Assembly: GCF_019929575.1 (NCBI RefSeq)
Contig: NZ_JAHZPU010000001.1
Location: forward strand, 62,001 to 126,000
From: Streptococcus infantis
GTDB lineage: Bacteria > Bacillota > Bacilli > Lactobacillales > Streptococcaceae
Length of the DNA stretch: 64,000 nt
Direction: 5' to 3'
Of this stretch, positions 1-7,426 are shown piece by piece (within the stretch, counting starts at the first letter, position 1; the number at the start of each line of letters is the position of its first letter). A model generated the notes under the pieces. It ran no database searches. It was not told the DNA's origin and saw nothing but the letters and a program-made list of their open reading frames with translations. The position numbers and the translations under genes are program-made.

Positions 1-201
1 CAAGTAGCCACAAAAAGCATGTCCCAGCTCATGAAGAATAAAGATTAAATACATACTTAGAAGAGCGAAGGCATAACCAAAAGTAAAGACTAAAACTGCG
101 GAATACCCCAACTCTGCAAATGCGATTGTTCCACAAGCAAAAGCTAGCATAATAAATACAAAAGCTAGCACATAAACCAAATAAATCCCAATTTTCTTCA
201 T
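1..201 (-). CDS. M50-like membrane metalloprotease, N-terminal part (gene runs off the left edge)
   Basis: The reading frame starts with ATG at 201, preceded by a GGAG ribosome site, and stays open to base 1, giving 67 residues. Two hydrophobic segments (about residues 4-26 and 33-54) run into the motif HELGHA at about residue 57. HExxH at the end of a membrane helix is the zinc site of site-2-protease-like (M50) peptidases, which cut substrates within or next to the membrane. The substrate and the second half of the active site lie outside the window. The M50 assignment rests on this motif and the topology alone. Confidence 0.6.
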   Translation of the reverse strand, partial: MKKIGIYLVYVLAFVFIMLAFACGTIAFAELGYSAVLVFTFGYAFALLSMYLIFILHELGHAFCGYL

Positions 202-219
202 AAAATCTCCAACCAACTC

Positions 220-690
220 CTAGTATCTCGGATAAGGGTAAAATTCTCCTTCTTCCAAGCCTGCTTTTCCTTCTTCAAAGACTTCTTGGTTCCATTCCAT
301 GACGAATTCTTCTGCTTCTGGGTCTTCCAAAAAGTCCATGAGGGCATCTAGTCCAACCTCTGCAGTATCTTTAAGAAATAGCGCAAAATAAGCTAAAAAC
401 TCACGAGAAAAACCTTTCTTCGGCAAATAAGGGATGACTGCCAGATAGTCTTCCTCATTAATTATTGACTTGGCAGGGTTGTAAAAAAGTACCGCTTCTT
501 CAAAAAGGATATCATCTGACGAAACCTCTCCGTCTTCATCTAACATCTCCACCCCTGCAGCATTTTGTGCCTCTAATAGAAAACTCACTTCAACCGCATG
601 ATTACGCTTGTCCCAACTAATCTCATAATCAAAAGGAAAGTTCTTATCCAACTCTTCTTGTAAAACATCTAAAAATCCATATGTTGCCAT
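220..690 (-). CDS. DUF3013 family protein
   Basis: This gene encodes a 156-residue, strongly acidic soluble protein with no signal peptide or membrane segment. It begins MATYGFLDVLQEELDK and ends in a Tyr/Pro-rich tail. The sequence resembles the streptococcal DUF3013 family, which has no established function. It lies 18 bp upstream of the membrane protease gene on the same strand, so the two may be co-transcribed. A GAAAGAGG-type ribosome site precedes the ATG at 690. The family assignment is from memory of the sequence type, not from a search. Confidence 0.75.
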   Translation of the reverse strand: MATYGFLDVLQEELDKNFPFDYEISWDKRNHAVEVSFLLEAQNAAGVEMLDEDGEVSSDDILFEEAVLFYNPAKSIINEEDYLAVIPYLPKKGFSREFLAYFALFLKDTAEVGLDALMDFLEDPEAEEFVMEWNQEVFEEGKAGLEEGEFYPYPRY

Positions 691-805
691 TTTGTCCTCT
701 TTCTATACGACTCTTCAATCGCCCCGAATACTCGGAAATATGCTAAAATAGATACTACCATATTACCACATTAGTATCAGAAAATCCATGTTAGAAAGGA
801 CTGCT

Positions 806-2077
806 ATGCCAGACAATCTCGCGCTTCGTATGCGCCCCAAAACCATCGACCAGGTCATCGGTCAGGAGCATCTGGTTGGACCAGGCAAGATTATCCGCCG
901 CATGGTGGAGGCAAATCGTCTATCATCCATGATTCTCTATGGACCTCCAGGAATTGGTAAGACCAGTATTGCCTCAGCCATCGCTGGAACGACCAAGTAT
1001 GCTTTTCGGACCTTCAATGCCACTGTTGATAGTAAAAAACGTCTCCAAGAAATCGCTGAAGAAGCTAAATTCTCAGGTGGTCTTGTACTGCTACTAGACG
1101 AGATTCATCGTCTTGACAAGACTAAACAAGACTTCCTCTTGCCTCTCTTGGAAAGCGGACTGGTCATCATGATTGGGGCGACGACTGAAAATCCTTTCTT
1201 TTCTGTCACTCCAGCCATCCGCAGTCGCGTTCAGATTTTTGAGTTGGAACCCTTGTCTAACCAAGATGTCAAAGGAGCCATTCAAATAGCCCTGACTGAC
1301 CCTGAACGAGGCTTTGATTTCCCTGTTGAGTTAGATGATGATGCCCTTGATTTTATCGCAACATCTACCAACGGAGACCTCCGCTCTGCCTTTAACTCAC
1401 TTGATTTGGCAGTTCTCTCCACACCAGCAAAGGATGACGGCATCCGTCATATCACACTTGACATCATGGAAAATAGTCTTCAGAGAAGCTACATCACTAT
1501 GGACAAGGATGGAGATGGACATTACGACGTTCTCTCTGCTCTCCAGAAATCCATCCGTGGCTCTGATGTGGATGCCAGTCTCCACTACGCTGCCCGCTTG
1601 ATTGAAGCAGGTGACCTTCCTAGTTTGGCACGCCGTTTGACGGTGATTGCTTATGAAGATATCGGCTTGGCTAATCCCGATGCACAGATCCATACCGTAA
1701 CTGCTTTGGATGCTGCACAAAGAATCGGCTTCCCCGAAGCTCGCATCCTCATTGCCAATGTCGTCATTGATTTGGCGCTTTCACCTAAGTCCAACTCAGC
1801 CTATGTGGCTATAGATAAGGCCTTGGCTGCCCTTAAAACATCGGGGCATCTGCCGATTCCACGTCATTTACGGGACGGCCATTATAGCGGTAGCGAGGAA
1901 TTGGGAAACGCCCAAAATTATCTTTATCCCCATAACTATCCTGGTCACTGGGCCAAGCAAGATTATTTGCCAGAAAAAATTCGCGACCATAGCTACTTCT
2001 CACCAGAAGATAGCGGAAAATACGAACGAGCCCTAGCTCAGCGCAAGGAAACCATTGATAAATTACGAAATTTGTGA
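806..2077 (+). CDS. rarA: Replication-associated recombination protein A (AAA+ ATPase)
   Basis: RarA/MgsA is a clamp-loader-like AAA+ ATPase that acts at stalled replication forks. The 423-residue product has Walker A GPPGIGKTS near residue 50, Walker B LLLDEIHRL near residue 100, a sensor-1 segment (GATTENP), and the C-terminal tetramerisation region of the family (PRHLRDGHY near residue 355). The upstream in-frame ATG at 788 has no ribosome site. The ATG at 806 is preceded by AGAAAGGA at good spacing and gives the usual MPDNLALRMRP start, so 806 is preferred. It is transcribed towards the 6S RNA gene. Confidence 0.93.
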   Translation: MPDNLALRMRPKTIDQVIGQEHLVGPGKIIRRMVEANRLSSMILYGPPGIGKTSIASAIAGTTKYAFRTFNATVDSKKRLQEIAEEAKFSGGLVLLLDEIHRLDKTKQDFLLPLLESGLVIMIGATTENPFFSVTPAIRSRVQIFELEPLSNQDVKGAIQIALTDPERGFDFPVELDDDALDFIATSTNGDLRSAFNSLDLAVLSTPAKDDGIRHITLDIMENSLQRSYITMDKDGDGHYDVLSALQKSIRGSDVDASLHYAARLIEAGDLPSLARRLTVIAYEDIGLANPDAQIHTVTALDAAQRIGFPEARILIANVVIDLALSPKSNSAYVAIDKALAALKTSGHLPIPRHLRDGHYSGSEELGNAQNYLYPHNYPGHWAKQDYLPEKIRDHSYFSPEDSGKYERALAQRKETIDKLRNL

Positions 2078-2106
2078 AATCCTTTCCAAATAATTACATT
2101 TACCCC

Positions 2107-2134
2107 TTGATTTTTTTTGAAAAAGTGGTATTAT
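2107..2134 (+). promoter_or_regulatory. Promoter of 6S RNA
   Basis: A TTGATT box (2107-2112) is separated by 16 bp from TATTAT (2129-2134), with an extended -10 TG at 2126-2127. A start near 2141 fits the 5' end of the 6S RNA closing stem. Confidence 0.7.
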
Positions 2135-2140
2135 ATAAAC

Positions 2141-2337
2141 ATAGAAACGCTGTGGTGTACGACCTCACACTTAAGTGTTGACCGACTATTTTTTGTATTA
2201 TTAGGGAAACAAAAGTCTTCTAACAGCATGTAGGCCGTCTCACACGGAAACAGCTTCAGTTAGAGCGAGTTGCCCACCTGCTTAATTGCGCGGGTTCAAT
2301 ACAAACCGTGAAGTTTCGGCACCAATACAGCTTTTTT
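2141..2337 (+). ncRNA. ssrS: 6S RNA, RNA polymerase regulator
   Basis: 6S RNA mimics an open promoter and sequesters housekeeping RNA polymerase. This ~197-nt untranslated segment has a closing stem made by GCTGTGGTG near 2149 and CACCAATACAGC near 2320-2331, followed by six T. The interior is largely self-complementary with a large central bulge, as in Firmicutes 6S RNA. The sequence matches what I remember of pneumococcal 6S RNA. It sits between rarA and tRNA-Lys with its own promoter. The exact ends are estimated. Confidence 0.8.
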
Positions 2338-2341
2338 GTTT

Positions 2342-2414
2342 GCCTCCTTAGCTCAGTTGGTAGAGCAGTAGACTCTTAATCTATGGGTCGCAGGTTCGAG
2401 CCCTGCAGGGGGCA
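2342..2414 (+). tRNA. tRNA-Lys, anticodon CTT
   Basis: A complete 73-nt cloverleaf is present. The acceptor stem GCCTCCT pairs with AGGGGGC and the discriminator base is A. The D arm is GCTC/GAGC, the anticodon stem GTAGA/TCTAT encloses loop CTCTTAA (anticodon CTT), and the T arm is GCAGG-TTCGAGC-CCTGC. CCA is not encoded. It begins four bases after the T-run of 6S RNA and has no promoter of its own between them, so it is probably made by read-through of the 6S transcript. Confidence 0.95.
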
Positions 2415-2423
2415 TCTAAATCA

Positions 2424-2461
2424 ACAGGAAAAAGCCTTGATAACCAAGGCTTTTTTGTTGT
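2424..2461 (+). repeat. Direct repeat, left copy (tRNA-Lys terminator)
   Basis: The sequence starting ACAGGAAAAAGCCTTG recurs at 5035. Both copies form the same hairpin and are followed by CAAGGCTTTTTTGTT and a TCTAA-like tail. They differ mainly in the loop. The two copies enclose the Rrf2-oxidoreductase-hydrolase cassette. Confidence 0.75.
2433..2457 (+). terminator. Rho-independent terminator after tRNA-Lys
   Basis: The stem AGCCTTG/CAAGGCT has a five-base loop and is followed by TTTTTT. A near-copy occurs at 5041-5066, beyond the accessory cassette. Confidence 0.85.
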
Positions 2462-2563
2462 TCTAAAGTATATTTATCCCCTATTTTTTATGAACTGCCT
2501 TTCCAGACATCTCTAATCTGATGACACTCTTCAAAAAAAATTTTAAAATTTAAAACAAAAGTT

Positions 2564-2612
2564 TTGCTTTTCTTTTTATTTGTGTTATACTTGTTCTTGT
2601 GTCAGATACAAG
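2564..2612 (+). promoter_or_regulatory. Promoter and operator of the Rrf2-regulated cassette
   Basis: TTGCTT (2564-2569) and TATACT (2586-2591) are 16 bp apart. Just downstream lies the near-perfect palindrome CTTGTGTCAGATACAAG (2596-2612), where a bound repressor would block transcription. The same half-sites recur at 3095-3116 ahead of the oxidoreductase. I infer that this is the operator of the adjacent Rrf2 regulator. Confidence 0.7.
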
Positions 2613-2630
2613 TTATCTAAAGGAGTTTAT

Positions 2631-3062
2631 ATGGATACGAAATTTTCAGTAGCCTTACATATCCTGACTATGATTAGTGAGAGCAAGGATACCTTAAGTT
2701 CACAAGCTCTGGCTGAGAGCGTCGGAACCAACGCTAGTTATATTCGTAAGGTGATTGCCTTATTGAAAAATGCTGGACTAATCCAGTCTCATCAAGGAAA
2801 AACGGGCTACCAACTTAGTAAACCCCCAAGGAACATCACCTTACTTAACATTTATTTTGCCACACAAGAAGTCAGCCACATCAGCTTATTTCCCGTTCAT
2901 CAAAATAGCAATCCGGATTGTCCCGTTGGGAAACATATTCAAGCTGCCGTTTCGCCACTATTTGCTAGCGCTGAAGCTCAACTTGAGAAGGAACTAGCCC
3001 AGCAAACCTTAGAAGATGTCATTAACAATCTTTATAAAGAAGCCAAACAAAAACGAAACTGA
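2631..3062 (+). CDS. Rrf2 family transcriptional regulator
   Basis: This 143-residue winged-helix DNA-binding protein has the Rrf2 pattern: an N-terminal helix (MDTKFSVALHILTMI), a recognition segment around SQALAESVGTNASYIRKVIA (residues 24-43), and a wing ending QGKTGYQLSKPP. Only one cysteine is visible (in NPDCPVGKH), so there is no three-cysteine Fe-S cluster site. That fits the YwnA-like, non-cluster branch. The start was placed at 2631 because AAAGGAG precedes it; an upstream in-frame ATG at 2580 overlaps the promoter. It probably represses itself and the oxidoreductase-hydrolase genes through the CTTGTATC/GATACAAG sites. Confidence 0.85.
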   Translation: MDTKFSVALHILTMISESKDTLSSQALAESVGTNASYIRKVIALLKNAGLIQSHQGKTGYQLSKPPRNITLLNIYFATQEVSHISLFPVHQNSNPDCPVGKHIQAAVSPLFASAEAQLEKELAQQTLEDVINNLYKEAKQKRN

Positions 3063-3084
3063 TTTGCATGCAGATCAGTTTTAA
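3059..3084 (+). terminator. Weak terminator or attenuator after the Rrf2 gene
   Basis: A 20-bp almost perfect palindrome starting CTGATTTGCATGC at the stop codon is followed by TTTT. It could partly separate the regulator gene from the oxidoreductase gene. The T-run is short. Confidence 0.4.
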
Positions 3085-3094
3085 AAAGACTAGA

Positions 3095-3116
3095 CTTGTA
3101 TCTTTATTAGATACAA
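3095..3116 (+). promoter_or_regulatory. Second Rrf2-type operator
   Basis: CTTGTATC (3095-3102) and GATACAA (3110-3116) form an inverted repeat with a seven-base spacer, 24 bp ahead of the oxidoreductase start. The half-sites match those of the operator at 2596-2612. Joint control by the Rrf2 protein is an inference. Confidence 0.6.
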
Positions 3117-3139
3117 CAAAAAATAGAAAAGAGAAGACA

Positions 3140-4144
3140 ATGAAAGCTGCGCAACATACTACTTATAACAAAAACAATATCACTCTTAACATCACAGAAA
3201 TCGCAAAACCAAGTATCACAGACAAAGAAGTTTTGGTCAAAGTCACCGCTGCTGGTGTTAATCCTCTCGATAACATGATTTCCCGAGGAGAAGTCAAGAT
3301 GATTGTCCCTTACAAACTCCCACAAACTGCGGGAAATGAAGTGGTCGGTATCATTGAAGAGACCGGTAGCCAAGTCAAAAATCTCAAAGTCGGAGACCGA
3401 GTTTTTGGGCGTTTACCACTTGATCATATTGGTGCCTTTGCAGAATACGTAGCTGTCGATAGTCAGGCTATAGCCAAGGTTCCAGACTATCTGTCTGACG
3501 AGGAAGCGGCTGCTGTCCCTTTGACTGCCTTGACTATTATGCAAGCCTTAGAACTCATGGGGGCTCAAGCTGGCAAGACCATCTTTATCTCTGGTGGTAC
3601 AGGCGGTGTCGGTGGGATGGCCATTCCGATTGCTAAGGCTAAAGGTTTGAAGGTCATTACCAATGGGGCTGGAGATAGCGCTGAGCGTGTATTGAACCTA
3701 GGAGCAGATCGTTTTATCGATTACAAAACAGAGGATTATACAAAAACTGTTAGCCAGGTTGATTATGTCCTTGATACCCTTGGTGGCACTGAGACTGAAA
3801 AACAAATGTCTATCATGAAAAAAGGTGGTCAGCTTGTTTCCCTCCGTGCTATGCCAAATGGTGACTTTTCCAAACGTATGAACCTGCCAAAATGGAAACA
3901 AATCTTACTTGGACTAGCCGGTCACAAATTTGATAAGATGGCTGACAAATACGGCGTTCACTACCATTTTATCTTTGTGGAAAGCAATGGTGCTCAATTA
4001 CAAGAGGTAGCTGACCTCTTTAGCAAATTGGAAATCAAGCCATCTATCGATACAGTCTATCCATTTGAAGAAGTGAATAGCGCCTTAGACAAGGTCGCTA
4101 ATGGTCGCTCACGTGGAAAAACAGTCCTCAGCTTTAAGAAATAA
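3140..4144 (+). CDS. NADP-dependent quinone oxidoreductase (zinc-independent MDR family)
   Basis: This 334-residue protein has an N-terminal GroES-like domain (about 1-120, with AGVNPLDNMISRGE and GNEVVGIIEETG) and a Rossmann domain whose nucleotide loop SGGTGGVGGMA lies near residue 155. Structural zinc cysteines are absent, as in quinone-oxidoreductase-like members that reduce quinones or enones with NADPH. The ATG at 3140 was chosen over the in-frame ATG at 3068, which lies upstream of the operator. The alpha/beta hydrolase gene begins 13 bp downstream, so the two are likely one operon under Rrf2 control and may deal with electrophiles. The substrate is unknown. Confidence 0.88.
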   Translation: MKAAQHTTYNKNNITLNITEIAKPSITDKEVLVKVTAAGVNPLDNMISRGEVKMIVPYKLPQTAGNEVVGIIEETGSQVKNLKVGDRVFGRLPLDHIGAFAEYVAVDSQAIAKVPDYLSDEEAAAVPLTALTIMQALELMGAQAGKTIFISGGTGGVGGMAIPIAKAKGLKVITNGAGDSAERVLNLGADRFIDYKTEDYTKTVSQVDYVLDTLGGTETEKQMSIMKKGGQLVSLRAMPNGDFSKRMNLPKWKQILLGLAGHKFDKMADKYGVHYHFIFVESNGAQLQEVADLFSKLEIKPSIDTVYPFEEVNSALDKVANGRSRGKTVLSFKK

Positions 4145-4157
4145 AAAGGAAAAGACA

Positions 4158-4994
4158 ATGTCATATCTTACAACTAAAACTCAATACATCACTGTCGACG
4201 GGAACAAAATCGCCTATCGCGAACTCAGCAAAGGCAAATCAAAATTACCTCTTCTGATGCTGGTCCATTTGGCAGCAACCCTCGACAACTGGGATCCAAA
4301 ACTCTTGGACTTGATTGCTGAAAAACACCATGTGATTGTGGTCGACCTTCCTGGTATCGGAGCCAGCCAAGGCAAAGTGGCGCCAACCATTCCTGGAATG
4401 GCTGAGCAAACAATTGCCTTTGTAAAAGCCCTTAGTTACGATGAAATCAATCTCCTTGGCCTTTCTATGGGGGGCATGATTGCCCAAGAAATGGTTCGAA
4501 TCAAGCCTGATTTGATCAACCGTCTCATCTTGGCAGGAACAGGACCTCGAGGTGGAAAAGAGGTCGATAAGGTCACAGGGAAAACATTTAACTATATGTT
4601 TAAAGCTGGACTCGAACGCATCGATCCTAGACGCTACATCTTCTATAACCATGATGAGCAAGGAAAAATCGAAGCTTTGAAAGTTCTCGGACGAATGGGG
4701 ATGCGAACCAAGGAATTTGCGGACAAAGACATGAGTGTCCCTGGTTTCTTGACTCAACTCAAAGCTATTAAACGTTGGGGGAAAGATTCTCAAGACGACC
4801 TAAGATTTATCACCCAACCAATCTTAATCGTCAACGGGGATAAGGATATGCAGGTTCCAACAGAAAATTCTTATGATATGCATGAGAAAATAAAAGATAG
4901 TAAACTCATCATCTATCCACATGCTGGTCACGGTTCGATTTTCCAATATGCAGAAGAGTTTTCAAAAGAACTCATTGCTTTCTTGGAGGACTAA
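4158..4994 (+). CDS. Alpha/beta hydrolase
   Basis: This is a 278-residue cytoplasmic alpha/beta-fold hydrolase. The nucleophile elbow is GLSMGGM (Ser near residue 103). The acid is probably the Asp in VNGDKDMQVP (near 230) and the base the His in HAGHGS (near 256). The oxyanion region reads MLVHLAATLDNW. AAAAGGAAAAGAC precedes the ATG at 4158; the earlier in-frame ATG at 4101 lies inside the oxidoreductase gene. It follows that gene by 13 bp and is probably co-transcribed. The substrate cannot be told from sequence. Confidence 0.87.
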   Translation: MSYLTTKTQYITVDGNKIAYRELSKGKSKLPLLMLVHLAATLDNWDPKLLDLIAEKHHVIVVDLPGIGASQGKVAPTIPGMAEQTIAFVKALSYDEINLLGLSMGGMIAQEMVRIKPDLINRLILAGTGPRGGKEVDKVTGKTFNYMFKAGLERIDPRRYIFYNHDEQGKIEALKVLGRMGMRTKEFADKDMSVPGFLTQLKAIKRWGKDSQDDLRFITQPILIVNGDKDMQVPTENSYDMHEKIKDSKLIIYPHAGHGSIFQYAEEFSKELIAFLED

Positions 4995-5034
4995 TATGGT
5001 CAAAACCATTCTAATAACAGGTGCTACGGATGGC

Positions 5035-5072
5035 ACAGGAAAAAGCCTTGTATCAAGGCTTTTTTGTTTATC
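5035..5072 (+). repeat. Direct repeat, right copy (tRNA-Lys terminator)
   Basis: This copy begins ACAGGAAAAAGCCTTG, as at 2424. It forms the right boundary of the cassette and fuses directly to codon 14-16 of the dehydrogenase stump. Confidence 0.75.
5041..5066 (+). terminator. Terminator closing the redox cassette
   Basis: The stem AGCCTTG/CAAGGCT (5044-5060) with a three-base loop is followed by a T-run. It is a near-copy of the tRNA-Lys terminator at 2433-2457. Confidence 0.85.
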
Positions 5073-5106
5073 TAAGTATTTAGGGGCTATCCCAAAAGAT
5101 AGTTTC

Positions 5107-5762
5107 TCAATTTTCCACTTCTTCCTTAAATCGTACTTTTCCTTGGCTGTATAATCTCATAATTTTCACAAAGCGAACGGGATTGTTTTGGTTATACAAA
5201 AGAAAAATTGAAAAGAATAACAAGCCCGCTAACCACAAACCATAGCCTTCATCAATCGGTTGGCCAAATTTTAGAGGAAGAGTCAAGAAATACAAAAAAT
5301 AAAAGATGGACACTATATTTACTGCAAAGCGGGCAAATCGAAAAGGTAAAGCAGACAGTTGTCTAGGATCAAACTGGTTTTTCACAAACAAATTATGAGA
5401 TGCGGCATAGTAAAAGACTTTCTCTGTCGTCGGCTGTGCTTTGCGAACATTTTCAAGAGTGCTCGTTCAAGTAAAGCAACCAACGAGAAAAACTGCATCA
5501 ACCAAAATAGAAAAATACAAGCTAGACTAAACCAGTTATAGACACCAATAAACTTGAGGGAAAAGAAGCCCGAGATTGCAGGCCCACCTGCTAGTAAGAG
5601 AATTACCAAGTCAGGAATAAAGGAATTCGTGTTACGAGCGCCTTCAGTATTGAGCAACCTACTCTTTGGAGCAGCTAGAGCCTCTCCTGTCTTTTGGTCA
5701 TAATAAACAGCTTGTCCATTGCATTCGCCGATAAAGACACGACGGCGTCCAAGAAAAAACAT
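5107..5762 (-). pseudogene. Frameshifted member (A) of a paralogous membrane-protein family
   Basis: Two overlapping frames (5382-5762 and 5107-5391) together match the intact paralogue at 6594-7262 along its length, including MFF..RRRVFIGEC.GQAVYYDQKT at the start and NQNNPVRFVKIMRLYSQGK at the end. The break falls after LLERAL: the intact gene has one more base in the segment near 5450-5457, so a single-base deletion explains it. Four hydrophobic segments are visible across the restored frame. The function is unknown. It lies on the strand opposite the cassette and ends within its terminal region. Confidence 0.8.
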
Positions 5763-5881
5763 ATTGACCTCTTTCTATTTATGAAAACAAGTCCTCAAAT
5801 TTTGGAATTTTATTATCCTAGTATACCATAAACCAACTTACTAGGTCATAGAATAGCTAAGAGCTACATCTTGCTAAAAGG

Positions 5882-5911
5882 TTGACAGAACTTCGCTCCA
5901 TAGGATATGAT
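5882..5911 (+). promoter_or_regulatory. Promoter for the gene at 6000
   Basis: TTGACA (5882-5887) is followed after 18 bp by TATGAT (5906-5911), about 90 bp upstream of the start codon. It lies in the 237-bp divergent spacer, which otherwise shows nothing notable. Confidence 0.55.
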
Positions 5912-5999
5912 GGGAATACCTAGAATTTTAACTCTGCATGTTCTTTACGACTTCTACTGAAAAAGCGTTAGTGAGTACAATTCTATATTTGGAGGTTTT

Positions 6000-6533
6000 A
6001 TGAAAATCTATTATTCAAAATTTGTCGGTGTCGGCTATCTAGTCTTTGCAGCGGGTGTATTCTTTCAATTTTTCTTTTTCCTCGCGCATGGATTGATCGA
6101 CTTTTCCCAGCTTAGTCTTCTCACTGTGGTTCCAACCATCCTCTTTTTCGCTGCTATCTATTCAACGATTGCAGGCATCAAAAGACTTTCTAGTCGTAGG
6201 CTCTCCTTTGAATTCACCTTTGAAGGCATTTATGTCTATCCTGGGCTCTTCTTTTCCAAGGAAATCTTCATTCCGAAAGAAGAATTGTTGCGAGCATCGT
6301 ATGTTGAAGTGGATGTCAGTGACCCCGACCATGTCAACAGCAAGGCTTGCTATTTAGATTTTGACCTGAGAGAGGTGACCCAGCTAGAAGATATTTCTAA
6401 GTCAAACGTCATCATCGATACAAGTGTTCTAATATTGCGGCTCGCCCTTAGCCTCTGTCGATTTAGAGAGGAAGAAAAAGCCGAGTTGGCGACCTATCTA
6501 AAAGAAAACTACGGAATTGATTTCTTATATTAG
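6000..6533 (+). CDS. Uncharacterised membrane protein with two N-terminal helices
   Basis: This 177-residue protein has two hydrophobic helices (about residues 8-30 and 38-60), followed by a cytoplasmic strand-rich part (RRLSFEFTFEGIYVYPGL). That layout resembles small membrane-anchored PH-like proteins, but I cannot confirm the fold. A strong TTTGGAGG ribosome site precedes ATG 6000. It is the only plus-strand gene in a run of minus-strand membrane-protein genes and ends at a bidirectional terminator. Confidence 0.7.
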   Translation: MKIYYSKFVGVGYLVFAAGVFFQFFFFLAHGLIDFSQLSLLTVVPTILFFAAIYSTIAGIKRLSSRRLSFEFTFEGIYVYPGLFFSKEIFIPKEELLRASYVEVDVSDPDHVNSKACYLDFDLREVTQLEDISKSNVIIDTSVLILRLALSLCRFREEEKAELATYLKENYGIDFLY

Positions 6534-6542
6534 AAAGCAATA

Positions 6543-6570
6543 AAAAAAAGCCCTGTTGTAGGGCTTTTTG
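6543..6570. terminator. Bidirectional terminator between convergent genes
   Basis: AGCCCT (6549-6554) pairs with AGGGCT (6560-6565). The hairpin is flanked by A on the left and T on the right, so it can serve both the 6000 gene and the convergent 6594 gene. Confidence 0.8.
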
Positions 6571-6593
6571 TGTTGTTAGCGATTTAGCATATG

Positions 6594-7262
6594 CTACGTT
6601 CCGCTTTCATCCTGTTCTTTCTTAAATCGCACTTTTCCTTGGCTATATAATCTCATAATCTTCACAAAGCGAACTGGATTGTTTTGGTTGTACACTAACA
6701 CGAGTGCAAAGATTACTAATCCAGCTACCCAGAATTCATAACCAAGTTCAATCTCCTGACCAAACTTTTGAGTGTAATTATAAAAAATATATAGCAAATA
6801 GATATTAGTGGCAACTATTAGAAAACGAACAATTCGGAAGATTTTAGTAGACAACTTAGCTGGATCAAAGTTATCTTCCCCCACCATCAGGTTATGAGAA
6901 GCTGCATAATGAAAAATCTTTTCTGTCGTCGGCTGGGCCTTGCGTACATTTTTATATAGAGCTCGTTCGAGTAAAGCAACCATAAACAAAAACTCAGCCA
7001 ACCAAAATAATAGGATAAAGGTCAAACTGGTCCAGTTATAGACCCCGATACTCATAGCCGCAAGGAAGCCAAAGCCACCCGTTCCACCGGCCATGAAGAA
7101 AATCACCAATTCAGGAATGTAGGCGTTGGTCTTCCGAGCCCCTTCAGTATTGAGTAGGACACTCTTGGGAGCAGCTAAAGCCTCTCTCGTCTTTTGGTCA
7201 TAATAGACCGCTTGACCATCACATTCGCCGATAAAGACACGACGGCGTCTAAGAAAAAACAT
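6594..7262 (-). CDS. Intact member (B) of a paralogous membrane-protein family
   Basis: This 222-residue protein begins with a basic FFLRRRRVFIGECDGQ segment that also looks like a strand-rich soluble N-terminus. It has hydrophobic segments near residues 50-72, 78-98, 142-160 and 172-190, and a conserved cytoplasmic end QNNPVRFVKIMRLYSQGK. It serves as reference for the frameshifted relatives at 5107-5762 and, more distantly, 9128-9780. I do not recognise a named family. The clustering of paralogues and remnants suggests a locus that expands and decays quickly. Confidence 0.75.
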   Translation of the reverse strand: MFFLRRRRVFIGECDGQAVYYDQKTREALAAPKSVLLNTEGARKTNAYIPELVIFFMAGGTGGFGFLAAMSIGVYNWTSLTFILLFWLAEFLFMVALLERALYKNVRKAQPTTEKIFHYAASHNLMVGEDNFDPAKLSTKIFRIVRFLIVATNIYLLYIFYNYTQKFGQEIELGYEFWVAGLVIFALVLVYNQNNPVRFVKIMRLYSQGKVRFKKEQDESGT

Positions 7263-7348
7263 CTTGACCTCTTTCTATTTCCTTTGTTATATTTCCTTCT
7301 TAACTCGACTATTTCTGTACCGTTCAACTGCCTTCAGCCATCGAATCA
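7241..7348. repeat. 108-bp direct repeat, left copy
   Basis: This segment matches 9076-9183 with two mismatches. It contains the first codons of the B-type gene, its upstream region and the last codons of the C-type gene. Confidence 0.85.
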
Positions 7349-7416
7349 ACCAGACAATGTGTTTTCGATTTCCACGCGCAACATCTGTATTTAAGAGCTT
7401 ACTTTTAGCAGTACCT
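7285..7416 (-). pseudogene. Chimeric remnant of a C-type membrane-protein gene
   Basis: Bases 7290-7348 equal the 3' end of the C-type gene (9125-9183). Directly joined, 7344-7416 resembles its 5' part (9625-9700). The interior, about 440 bp, is missing. The junction falls at AATCA, present at both ends of the deleted stretch in the C-type gene, so this looks like a short-homology deletion product. No open frame survives. Confidence 0.7.
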
Positions 7417-7426
7417 ATATCTATAC

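Larger units (their letters stand above)
4996..5154 (+). pseudogene. Truncated short-chain dehydrogenase (N-terminal stump)
   Basis: The frame opens with MVKTILITGATDGTGK, the first strand and glycine-rich NAD(P) loop (TGxxxGxG) of a short-chain dehydrogenase. After about 16 residues all family resemblance stops, because the DNA becomes a copy of the tRNA-Lys terminator. The remaining frame (to 5154) runs through the terminator and antisense to the next gene, and is not protein-like. The start overlaps the hydrolase operon by a single-base gap, so the intact gene would have been its third member. An intact SDR has about 250 residues. Confidence 0.8.

Noticed and set aside
788-805. Longer N-terminus of RarA from ATG 788
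   Set aside because: No ribosome site; the ATG at 806 has AGAAAGGA and gives the conserved start.
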